From: Planctomycetaceae bacterium
GTDB lineage: Bacteria; Planctomycetota; Planctomycetia; Planctomycetales; Planctomycetaceae
DNA: 33,775 nucleotides
Direction: 5' to 3'
NCBI GenBank assembly: GCA_020850695.1
Contig: JADZEF010000025.1
Coordinates: forward strand, 1-33,775
The notes beneath the pieces are model-generated. The model saw only the letters and a list, made by a program, of their open reading frames with translations, searched no databases and was not told the origin of the DNA. Every line of letters starts with the position of its first letter. The stretch's first letter is position 1. A program made the position numbers and the translations under genes. This document shows, one piece after another, positions 23,893 through 31,265 of the stretch.

Positions 23893-26040
23893 TCATCGCG
23901 GCCAGCGGGCCAGGGAGGCGAGTTCGAGGGCAATCATGAGCATGGCGGCCAGCAGACCCCAGTGCCACAGTGGTCGTCCCCGGTTCGACAGAGTTGCCGA
24001 GGCGCTGTCGAGTTGCAGCACGCCGTGAGACTGTCCGCTCGATTGCAGCAATCGTTCGAGGGCTGATCGGTCGATGCGGTCGAGCCGGCTTTCGCGCGGA
24101 TCGATCTGAATGGGGGCCCAGGCAATCGTCTTTCCGCTGCGCTCGAATCGATACACGCCGGGGCGCTGTGGCGAATCGATCAGGAGCATCGAAGGGGGCG
24201 CGGCGCCCGCAACGCCTCCTCCTCCCGGCGCGGACGTTGCGAACGGCGTCACACCACCGAGGGGATCGACAATCCGGATCGGATCAGTGGAAGGAGCGAT
24301 CGGCTCGTTGCGGCGCCACGGCTGGCCGACAATGCCCGTCGACTGCTGGTCGAGAGGGGGCCGGAGGTCCCGAGCCAGAAGTTGCATGAGAGCGACGAAC
24401 GAGCCGAATTTGGCGAAGTCGCTCGAGGCAGCGTCGGCACTGAAGGCGGCGACCAGGAGTTGCCCGCTTCCCACCTGCCGCGAAGCGAGCGCCGGTGACC
24501 CGTCTGAAAACGTCAGCAGCACGTCGGCTTCGGGGTTCACCGCCGTCGACGTCAGCACGCGGCGGAAGTGGATCTGCGAGAGAGCCAGTTGACTTTGCTC
24601 GTCGAAGTCGCGCAGCAGCCGCGACCGCCATTGACCGCCGGAGATCGTCAGCAGGTCGTTGGTCGCGGTAAGTTCGCGCGTCGGGCCCGGCGTCCACGGG
24701 AGAGCGCCGCCACTTCCCATCGCACTGCTGATCGATTGCAGCGTTCGAATCATCCCCGGATCGCCGCCAAAGACGACCAGGCTTCCCCCCGTCTTCAGAT
24801 GATTGGCGAGCAGGTTCGTGCGAGCGGGCATCGGCGCGATGGCCTCGACGAAGACGACGCCCGCCGCCTCCAGATCCTTCGCCGTCAACTCGCTCGACCG
24901 GACGACACGCACATCGAATCGATCTTCGGCCGAACCGAGGGGCGCCAGCGACCTCAACAGGAAGTAGGTTCCGGTGCCCGGTTCCTGCGGGTCTTCATCG
25001 CCGACGACCAGCACCGGCAGCCGCTGCACCGGCCGCGCGACCAACGCGGCCGTGTTATCGGCGGCGAGCGCATCGGGAGGGATGGAGAACGTCACCAACT
25101 GCTCGTCCGCGTCGCTCCACTCCATCGCGAAGCCGACCTCTCTCTCTTCGCCGGCGACCAGCCGCACCGTTTGCGACAACGGATCGTCATTCCCTCGCCG
25201 CAGCAACAGGGGCACCTCCTGAGTCGCCGTGGAGAAGTTTGAAATCCGAACAACGCACTGAGCCGGCTGGCCGACAAGCGGCCGCGGCGGAGCGGTCCGC
25301 GGGCTTGAGAGCGCGACGTTGCCGGACGGGAGCGATGCCGATTCGACGACCGAGATCTGGATGCCTGGCGGGACGAGGTCGCTCAGTCGCTGCCGCTCGC
25401 CGTCCTGCCAATTCGTCTGTTGAAGATCCGAGAGAATCAGTATCCGCCGGGTTCCCGAGTGAGTCGCCAGCAACTCGCCCGCCACCGACAACGCCTTCGG
25501 CAGATCAGCTCGGGCGAAACCCGGCTTCAAAGTCTTCAACTGCTGTTGGAGCGCCGAAACATTCGGCGTCAGCCGAGGCAGCAAGGCCGAGGGACGGTCC
25601 CCCGCCACGACGACATTCGCCACGTCGGTTCCGGCTTGAAGATTTTCCAGCAATCGCGACGCCGAGGCCCTCAGTAATTCAAACTGCGTTCCGCCGGCCG
25701 CCTCCTGAGCGGTGGAAGCGCTCGCGTCGAGGACGATGACGACCCCTGTCCCACGCGTCGAGTTGGCCTCGGCCTGCCGATCGCTGAACCAGAGGGGACG
25801 CGCAAAGGCCGCGGCGATGAGTGCGACGATCAGACACCGCAACGCCAGGATCATCCACCGTCGCAGCTTGAAGATATTCGACTGCGCTGCGGCGGACTTC
25901 TGCAGCAGCTGGATCGTTGGAAAGATGACCCGGCGGCGAGCCCGCCGATGGAGCAGATGAGCGATGAGCGGAAGCGCCACCAGCGCGACGCCCCAGAGCA
26001 TGAATGGCGTCGTCAGCGAGAGAGTGGCCAGCAATCGCAT
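23893..26040 (-). CDS. BatA and von Willebrand factor A domain membrane protein
   Basis: The 715-residue protein begins with the BatA-type N-terminus: a membrane helix (PFMLWGVALVALPLIAHLL), a basic segment HRRARRRVIFPTI, and a second helix (WMILALRCLIVALIAAAFARP). A von Willebrand A domain follows with the metal-binding DASAS (105-109) and an LILSDLQ strand end. The middle holds an Ig-like region and a glutamine amidotransferase-like fold (VLVVGDEDP, VVFGGDPGM). A final membrane helix (WGLLAAMLMIALELASL) ends the protein. Such proteins are usually part of MoxR-DUF58-BatA operons thought to assist protein-complex assembly in the envelope. Neither a MoxR ATPase nor a DUF58 gene is adjacent. 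ATG 26040 is chosen because it immediately precedes the first helix, while upstream sequence belongs to a repeat. Confidence 0.87.
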   Translation of the reverse strand: MRLLATLSLTTPFMLWGVALVALPLIAHLLHRRARRRVIFPTIQLLQKSAAAQSNIFKLRRWMILALRCLIVALIAAAFARPLWFSDRQAEANSTRGTGVVIVLDASASTAQEAAGGTQFELLRASASRLLENLQAGTDVANVVVAGDRPSALLPRLTPNVSALQQQLKTLKPGFARADLPKALSVAGELLATHSGTRRILILSDLQQTNWQDGERQRLSDLVPPGIQISVVESASLPSGNVALSSPRTAPPRPLVGQPAQCVVRISNFSTATQEVPLLLRRGNDDPLSQTVRLVAGEEREVGFAMEWSDADEQLVTFSIPPDALAADNTAALVARPVQRLPVLVVGDEDPQEPGTGTYFLLRSLAPLGSAEDRFDVRVVRSSELTAKDLEAAGVVFVEAIAPMPARTNLLANHLKTGGSLVVFGGDPGMIRTLQSISSAMGSGGALPWTPGPTRELTATNDLLTISGGQWRSRLLRDFDEQSQLALSQIHFRRVLTSTAVNPEADVLLTFSDGSPALASRQVGSGQLLVAAFSADAASSDFAKFGSFVALMQLLARDLRPPLDQQSTGIVGQPWRRNEPIAPSTDPIRIVDPLGGVTPFATSAPGGGGVAGAAPPSMLLIDSPQRPGVYRFERSGKTIAWAPIQIDPRESRLDRIDRSALERLLQSSGQSHGVLQLDSASATLSNRGRPLWHWGLLAAMLMIALELASLARWPR

Positions 26041-26086
26041 GAGGGCCTCGGCCGGAAGCGGACTTCGTCGGCGCGCCTCGTTTATT

Positions 26087-26176
26087 GTAGTCCGGCCTTC
26101 CAAGGCCGGAAGAAATCGGCATGAGTGATAATCGACCGACTCGCGCCTTTCACCCGGCCTGGGAAGGCCGGGCTAC
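26087..26176. repeat. Doubly palindromic repeat element, copy B
   Basis: Second copy of the element at 17936-17995, again bounded by GTAG and CTAC. Left hairpin TCCGGCCTTCCAAGGCCGGA (26091-26110) is nearly identical to copy A. The right hairpin CCCGGCCTGGGAAGGCCGGG (26153-26172) has one change in its loop. The spacer between the halves is longer (about 42 bases against 13). It occupies the 156-base gap between the DUF1501 stop and the BatA start. Confidence 0.75.
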
Positions 26177-26196
26177 CCAGGCACAGATCGACCTCG

Positions 26197-27708
26197 CTAG
26201 GCAAGAATCTCGCGGATGACGTCGGCGTCGTCGGGCATGGCCGGGATCGGCCGACCGGTGCGGTCCGGCAGGCGGACGTGCGGGTCGATTCCGAGCTGGT
26301 AGAACATCGTCGCCAACAGGTCCTTCGGGCCGACCGGCCGTTCGACGACGTCACCCGCTTCGCCGTTCGTTGCACCGATGACCCGGCCGCGAGCGGCGCC
26401 ACCGCCGGCGAACAGGACGGAGTAGGCCCGCGACCAGTGATCGCGACCGCCCCCTTTGGCACTGTTGATCCGCGGCGTGCGGCCGTGCTCGCTGAGAACG
26501 ACGACCAGCGTTTCGTCGAGGATGCCGCGACGATCGAGGTCGGTGATCAGCCCCGAGAACGCTTTATCGAATGGCGGCAGGAGCTGATCGGTCATCCGCG
26601 GGTAGTGGTTCCAGTGCGTGTCCCACGCATCGCCGGCGAGGCCGTATTCGTCCCAGAAGACGGACACGAGCCGCGTGCCGGCTTCGATCATGCGGCGGGC
26701 CGCCAGGCACGACTGCCCGAAGAGCGTCATGCCGTAGAGATCGCGAGTGGCGTCGGCCTCTTTGCGGACGTCGAGGGCTTCGGCCACTTTCGTCGAGCTG
26801 ATGAGCGAGTAGGCCATCTCCTGGAATGTTGACAGCGAGCGGCCGGGGCTCGAACGGTCGAGGTCGCGACGGGTCTCGTCGAATTGCGTCAGGAGCGAGC
26901 GGCGGCGGTCCATCCGGTCGAGACTCAGCCCGTCGAGTGGCGCGGTGGACGAGAGGCGGAACGAGCTGTCGCGGACGCACCCGCAATACGGGTCGGCCAC
27001 GTCGTACTTCATGTCGCGGAGCGTCTTATAGACGGTGCGGCTGGCTTTCCCCTGGAACTCGGTCCAGAGTGGGTTGTAGGCCGACCCCAGGAACGCTGCG
27101 TACGGCCCCGCCCGGTGGACTTCGCCCGTCCGCTGGCTGCTGAAGGGGAATGGCAGGGCGACGTTCTGCGGGAACTCGGCCGGGCGACCGCCGCGCTGCT
27201 GGCGATGGACGTATTCGACCGCCGAGCCGAAGTACGGATGGTGCGAGGGATCGTGCGGGGCGAGTTCCATCGCCACGTCGATCGCCGGAATGCCAGTAGT
27301 CGCGAAGGCGACGCCATGCACGGGGAACGGGTGCGTGACCGACCGCACCACCGTCACCTTGTCCATCACCTTCGCCGTTTCGGGAAGGTATTCGCAGACG
27401 TCGAGGCCCGGCAGCGACGAAGCGATCGGCTTCATCGTCCCGCGGATTTCCACGGGCGCCTCGGGCTTCATGTCGTACGTTTCGAGCTGGCTGGGCGAAC
27501 CGTACAGGAACAGGAGAATGCAGTTCTTGGCCTTGCCGAAGCCATGCCCGCCGGTGATCGTTTCGTCTTCGGCCGCCCGGGCTTGCGATTCAAGGAGTTG
27601 CGGCAGTCCAAGGGCTGCGGTGCCAAGTCCGATGCCGCCGGCCTCAAGCAGCTCACGCCGGGTGAGTCCAGTGCACAGACGGCGCGGATTGCTCAGCACG
27701 CGAAGCAT
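26197..27708 (-). CDS. DUF1501 family protein, Tat-exported (second)
   Basis: A 503-residue member of the same family as the gene at 2154-3590, but from a different subgroup. The twin-arginine signal TRRELLEAGGIGLG (16-29) precedes a hydrophobic run and an alanine-rich cleavage area. Family motifs include ILLFLYGSPSQLETYDMKP, SVTHPFPVHG, LAARRMIEAG, FWDEYG with DAWDTHWNH, and SEHGRTPRIN. The catalytic-looking residues of the DUF1501 fold are present. The function is not established: a role in handling sulfated or phosphorylated material has been proposed from fold similarity only. As with the first copy, the usual DUF1549/DUF1553 partner is missing. The upstream Uma2 gene is 184 bases away and the downstream BatA gene 156 bases away across a repeat, so it is probably its own transcript. 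Confidence 0.9.
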   Translation of the reverse strand: MLRVLSNPRRLCTGLTRRELLEAGGIGLGTAALGLPQLLESQARAAEDETITGGHGFGKAKNCILLFLYGSPSQLETYDMKPEAPVEIRGTMKPIASSLPGLDVCEYLPETAKVMDKVTVVRSVTHPFPVHGVAFATTGIPAIDVAMELAPHDPSHHPYFGSAVEYVHRQQRGGRPAEFPQNVALPFPFSSQRTGEVHRAGPYAAFLGSAYNPLWTEFQGKASRTVYKTLRDMKYDVADPYCGCVRDSSFRLSSTAPLDGLSLDRMDRRRSLLTQFDETRRDLDRSSPGRSLSTFQEMAYSLISSTKVAEALDVRKEADATRDLYGMTLFGQSCLAARRMIEAGTRLVSVFWDEYGLAGDAWDTHWNHYPRMTDQLLPPFDKAFSGLITDLDRRGILDETLVVVLSEHGRTPRINSAKGGGRDHWSRAYSVLFAGGGAARGRVIGATNGEAGDVVERPVGPKDLLATMFYQLGIDPHVRLPDRTGRPIPAMPDDADVIREILA

Positions 27709-27892
27709 GAGGGAACCTCGGAGGCAGGCGGGGCGGTTTCAGGCGGGCTACTGAAACAGATCGGCGAACGGACATCCTATCTTAACCCGCGACGGCCTCG
27801 CAAGAAACGATGCGAACGAGCATCGCCGAAAAATTCGCGGAAGAGGCGAATCGCTGGAGTGGGGCGCAGGGCGCGTCTCGCGCGACGTCCCC

Positions 27893-28477
27893 TCATTCGA
27901 AGAAGCGAGCCACGGGGATGCGGAAGTCGGCCAATGGTTCCGGAAGTTCAAGAGTCTGATCGACCGTGAACGTTTGAGTCGCTTCGTCCGATCGATAGAC
28001 GCAAGCCACCGACTTGGCGGGTTCGAGGACACACACCGCCAGCACCCCGGCCGCCAGGTACTCACCCACCTTTTCGATAATGTCTGTCCAGCGATCGTCC
28101 GGCGACTTGACCTCGAAGACGATCTCTGGAGCGACTTGGAGGTAACCTTCGGGAATCGGTCCCTTCGGCAGTCGGGCATAACTGTAGAACGCGACGTCCG
28201 CACCGCGGAGGGAATCCGGATTTCGCCGGGTGATGATTCCCGAATCATTCGTCAGAACGCGCCCCCGATCCTGATCCCTGGCGAACGACGTGAGGATCCA
28301 GCCAGTCGTACCGCAGACTTCTCCATGGCGCGATGTGGCAGGCGGCATTTCGACAACCTTTCCACGAACGAGTTCCGTCCGATAGCCATCATCCGGAAGC
28401 AGCGCATATTCCTCGATCGTCAGCAGACGCTGCGGTGCGAGCGGAGGATTGGTCGTGGGCTCGAAGACGGTACTCAT
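27893..28477 (-). CDS. Uma2 family protein (restriction endonuclease-like fold)
   Basis: The 194-residue protein belongs to the Uma2 (DUF820) family, which has the PD-(D/E)xK nuclease fold. Visible features are the opening LTIEEYALLPDDG, ELVRGKVVEM (35-44), HGEVCG, the metal-site Asp94 in RGADVAFYS and the Glu122-Val-Lys124 of EIVFEVKSPDD. These residues correspond to the D-ExK active site. Uma2 genes are present in dozens of copies in many cyanobacteria and planctomycetes. Their biological role and DNA target are unknown. ATG 28477 gives the family-typical short N-terminus before the LTIEEY segment. The gene stands alone with no methylase or antitoxin nearby. Confidence 0.9.
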   Translation of the reverse strand: MSTVFEPTTNPPLAPQRLLTIEEYALLPDDGYRTELVRGKVVEMPPATSRHGEVCGTTGWILTSFARDQDRGRVLTNDSGIITRRNPDSLRGADVAFYSYARLPKGPIPEGYLQVAPEIVFEVKSPDDRWTDIIEKVGEYLAAGVLAVCVLEPAKSVACVYRSDEATQTFTVDQTLELPEPLADFRIPVARFFE

Positions 28478-28526
28478 CGGGTCACTCCTGTCCCTTGATT
28501 GTCCGGACGAGTCCACGGGAACGCAA

Positions 28527-28557
28527 GACGGCCCGAATTCTGGAGACTCGGGCCGTC
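28527..28557 (-). terminator. Hairpin terminator after the Gfo/Idh/MocA gene
   Basis: GACGGCCCGA (28527-28536) pairs perfectly with TCGGGCCGTC (28548-28557), a ten-base stem with an 11-base loop, 37 bases past the stop of the oxidoreductase gene. On the minus strand the stem is followed by a T-containing stretch (TTGCGTTCC). It separates this gene from the Uma2 gene. Confidence 0.55.
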
Positions 28558-28593
28558 GTGCGCTCATCAACACATTGCGTCGCGATCGCGTTT

Positions 28594-29694
28594 TCACCCC
28601 AGATCCTGCTTCACGTCGACCCACGTCCGCTTCTCGTATGATTCCAGAACCGCATCGGCCACCGCCTGGGCGCGGGCGCCGTGGTCGAAGCCGGGGATGG
28701 CGTCGCGGCCTTCGACGATCGCGCTGACGAACTCGTAGACCAGGTCGTAGCGGAAGACGGTGCTGGGAACCCCTTCGTGCGGCTTGCGCGGACTGCCGGG
28801 GATGACGAGGAACTCTTCCGGCACCGGCACGCTTTCCATTGGCTTGCCGCCCCGGCTGAGCAGGATGTTGTTGGGATCCTGCAACCGGTACACGGCCGAG
28901 CCCTCGCTGCCGTTGACCTCGGCCCACTCATGTCCGAAGCCATTGTTGTGGTACCCCTTCATCAGCGTGCTTCCCTCCCACACACCGACCGCTCCGCCTT
29001 CGAAGAGACCAATGAGGGCCGACCAGTCGTCGACGTTCGATGGCTCGCACGGCTTGCCGTCGGGTGTCTTGTCGCGCGGGACGAAGTTCACCGCCGCCCC
29101 GCACAGCGTCTTGATCGGTCCCATCAGGTCCTGGGCGAAGTCGATGCGATGGATCGTCATGTCGAACAGGTCGCCCGCCCCGGCGAGATGTTTGTACTGC
29201 CGCCAGCCCCAGCTCGTCTCGGGCCAGTCGAGGAACCGCTGGCTGCGGAAGTGGCGCGGCACGCCGAGATCACCCCTCTTCCAGAGGTGCCGCAGGTAAC
29301 GCATCGACGGAGCGAAGCGATAGGTGAAGGCTGTCATGTGCCGCAGGCCGCGGTCGCGGGCGGCGCGGTACATCCGGGCTGATTCTTCGAAGTTGAGCCC
29401 GAGCGGCTTCTCGCACATCACGTGCTTGCCCCCCTCGCTGCACGCCACCGAGATCGGCAGGTGCGTGAAGTTGGGGGTCGCACTGATCACCGCATCGATG
29501 TCGGGATCGTTGGCGATGTCCTCATAGCGAGTCGTCTTCTTCGTCGGCCCCCACTCCTTCTGACGCTGTTCGAGCAGCGCCTCGTTGGGGTCGCAGACGG
29601 CGACGAGCTCGCACCGCTTATCGATGCGGATACCGGGGACGTGATGATAGTCGGAGACGGCGCCGGCTCCGATGATGGCGATACGGACGGGCAT
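28594..29694 (-). CDS. Gfo/Idh/MocA family oxidoreductase
   Basis: The 366-residue protein has an N-terminal Rossmann fold (IAIIGAGAVSDYHH, 5-18) for NAD(P) and the signature CEKPLGLN with the catalytic Lys96 of the EKP motif (95-97). The C-terminal substrate domain contains DMTIHRIDFAQDLMG, where the conserved His of the family's catalytic site lies. Members oxidise or reduce sugars, cyclitols and their derivatives, and in planctomycetes they are greatly expanded. No Tat signal is present, so this one should be cytoplasmic. The substrate is not predictable from sequence alone. The start is clear because the Rossmann strand begins four residues in. The upstream CCA-adding enzyme gene is unrelated. 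Confidence 0.93.
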   Translation of the reverse strand: MPVRIAIIGAGAVSDYHHVPGIRIDKRCELVAVCDPNEALLEQRQKEWGPTKKTTRYEDIANDPDIDAVISATPNFTHLPISVACSEGGKHVMCEKPLGLNFEESARMYRAARDRGLRHMTAFTYRFAPSMRYLRHLWKRGDLGVPRHFRSQRFLDWPETSWGWRQYKHLAGAGDLFDMTIHRIDFAQDLMGPIKTLCGAAVNFVPRDKTPDGKPCEPSNVDDWSALIGLFEGGAVGVWEGSTLMKGYHNNGFGHEWAEVNGSEGSAVYRLQDPNNILLSRGGKPMESVPVPEEFLVIPGSPRKPHEGVPSTVFRYDLVYEFVSAIVEGRDAIPGFDHGARAQAVADAVLESYEKRTWVDVKQDLG

Positions 29695-29702
29695 GGGCGG
29701 GC

Positions 29703-29734
29703 TAGTGGGTAGTTGGTAGTGGGCAGTTGGTAGG
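29703..29734. repeat. Low-complexity tandem repeat upstream of the oxidoreductase gene
   Basis: Short words TAGTGGGTAGTTGG and TAGTGGGCAGTTGG repeat in near tandem in the 117-base gap between two minus-strand genes. On the minus strand they read as CCAACTACC-type units. The unit is about 14 bases. It lies just nine bases before the oxidoreductase start codon, which leaves little space for a separate ribosome binding site. Confidence 0.6.
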
Positions 29735-29811
29735 CAGAAAAGCAGGTCGAAGCAGCGGTATCAATTGCGACAACGGTTGCCGGTTGCGGATTCGCGATCC
29801 CTTCAGCTTCA

Positions 29812-31176
29812 TCAGCCAAGACTGCTGCGAATCCACGCCAGCGCTTCCTCGCGGGTCGAAACGTCGCCATTCAACTGGGCGTCGCGGACGTTGTCCAGCC
29901 ACTCCTTGAACGCCGGTCCTGGCGCCACCCCCAGCGCCTTGAGATCGTTTCCTCCCAGCAATGGCGGCGGATCGAGCACCTCGAGTGGAGTATTGCGGAG
30001 GTAATCCTGACTGAAGGCGACCGGCGTCAGATCGCCGCCATGGGCCAGCGTTTCGACGCGGAACAGCTCGATCAGTGCAGGACTGAGAGGATGCGACAAC
30101 TTCCGTTTGAGTTCCGAAAGCTTCATGTGCGGCGCATTGCGTAGCGAATGCCGTTGCGCGACGAGCCACGTGATGGCTTCGGACTCCTCATTCGACAGTT
30201 TGAGCCGCCGGCAGATTGACCACACCGCATCTCCCTTGTGGCGTCGATCGGACTGGAATTGGAGGATTGGTTCGCCGCCGTCTTGCGGGAAGGCGGGACT
30301 TTCCGCCGCTCGATGGACCAGGGCCGCGAAGGCCAACTCGAAGGTTGGTTCCTGAAGCAAGTGGAGCATCTGCAGAGTTGCGGACCAACTGGAGCGCCCC
30401 GCGACGCCACAACCGGATGGCTCCGCCGCATGCTGCGAAGCGGGCACTTTCTTGATGCTTTCCACTCGCAGCTCGGGAAAGATCTCCGGAATCAACCCCA
30501 CATCGGCCGCCAGCTCCATCGCCCGTCTTCGCCTTGCATCGACCAGCATTCGCCGCAGTTCCTGGGCAATCCGCTCGGCGCTGACGACATGGATCTGCGG
30601 CGCCATCCCCCGCACCGCCGCCCGCGTCGCTTCGTCGAACTCGAATTCCAGCGTCGCGGCAAATCGCACCGCGCGCAGCATTCGCAGCTTGTCCTCGGTC
30701 ATCCGATCGATCGGGTTGCCGATCGACCGCAATACGCCGCGCGCCAGGTCTGCTTCGCCACCGACGTAGTCGATCACCCGCGCGTCGAGCGGGTCGTAAA
30801 ACATTCCATTGATGGTGAAGTCGCGCCGCTGGGCATCCTGCTCGGCCGTGCTGAAGGCGACGTTCGACGGCCGTCTTCCGTCAAGGTACGGACCTTCGCT
30901 GCGAAACGTCGCCACCTCGACCTGCCCCGCCTCTTTCGACGGTCCCAGCACCATGATCACGCCGAACGCCGCGCCGACCGGCACGGTGCGTTTCGGTCCA
31001 AACAGCCGACGCACCGCATCCGGCGTGGCGTTCGTGGCGACGTCATAATCCTTGGGCGTCTTCCCCAGCAGGAAGTCACGCACGCAACCGCCGGCCCACA
31101 GCGCTTCGAACCCTTTCTCTCGAAGTCGCGAAACGACGTCGACAGCAAACTCACGGCGAGGATCCGGTGCGCTCAT
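29812..31176 (-). CDS. CCA-adding enzyme / poly(A) polymerase family nucleotidyltransferase
   Basis: This 454-residue protein belongs to the class II template-independent RNA nucleotidyltransferases. Motifs are the GGCVRDFLLG (29-38) with the catalytic DYD (43-45) in KDYDVAT, the RRDFTINGM box (118-126), DRMTEDKLRMLRAVRFA (for the neck helix) and a helical body and tail. Such enzymes add the CCA end to tRNA or make poly(A) tails, and the two activities cannot be told apart by simple inspection. The N-terminal start MSAPDPRREFA leads straight into the first helix. The length is near the family norm. It lies 117 bases upstream of the oxidoreductase gene and 89 bases downstream of the sugar dehydrogenase gene on the same strand, with a strong hairpin before it. 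Confidence 0.93.
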   Translation of the reverse strand: MSAPDPRREFAVDVVSRLREKGFEALWAGGCVRDFLLGKTPKDYDVATNATPDAVRRLFGPKRTVPVGAAFGVIMVLGPSKEAGQVEVATFRSEGPYLDGRRPSNVAFSTAEQDAQRRDFTINGMFYDPLDARVIDYVGGEADLARGVLRSIGNPIDRMTEDKLRMLRAVRFAATLEFEFDEATRAAVRGMAPQIHVVSAERIAQELRRMLVDARRRRAMELAADVGLIPEIFPELRVESIKKVPASQHAAEPSGCGVAGRSSWSATLQMLHLLQEPTFELAFAALVHRAAESPAFPQDGGEPILQFQSDRRHKGDAVWSICRRLKLSNEESEAITWLVAQRHSLRNAPHMKLSELKRKLSHPLSPALIELFRVETLAHGGDLTPVAFSQDYLRNTPLEVLDPPPLLGGNDLKALGVAPGPAFKEWLDNVRDAQLNGDVSTREEALAWIRSSLG

Positions 31177-31215
31177 ATCAGTGAGACCCCACCGGGTCGT
31201 CCAGGGTTCGTAGCG

Positions 31216-31245
31216 GCCGCCTTGTCATTGCGATGACAAGGCGGC
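31216..31245 (-). terminator. Strong hairpin after the sugar dehydrogenase-cytochrome gene
   Basis: GCCGCCTTGTCAT (31216-31228) pairs perfectly with ATGACAAGGCGGC (31233-31245), a 13-base stem with a four-base loop, 20 bases past the stop codon. There is no T-run. It probably ends this transcript before the CCA-adding enzyme gene. Confidence 0.6.
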
Positions 31246-31265
31246 CCGTGTGCTTTCACTTCTCG

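Noticed and set aside
4774..26176. CRISPR array or insertion sequence from the many repeats
   Set aside because: The repeats are inverted, unequal and scattered. There are no regularly spaced direct repeats, no Cas genes and no transposase.
27893..28477. Uma2 protein as part of a restriction-modification or toxin-antitoxin system
   Set aside because: No methyltransferase, specificity subunit or small antitoxin gene is adjacent on either side.
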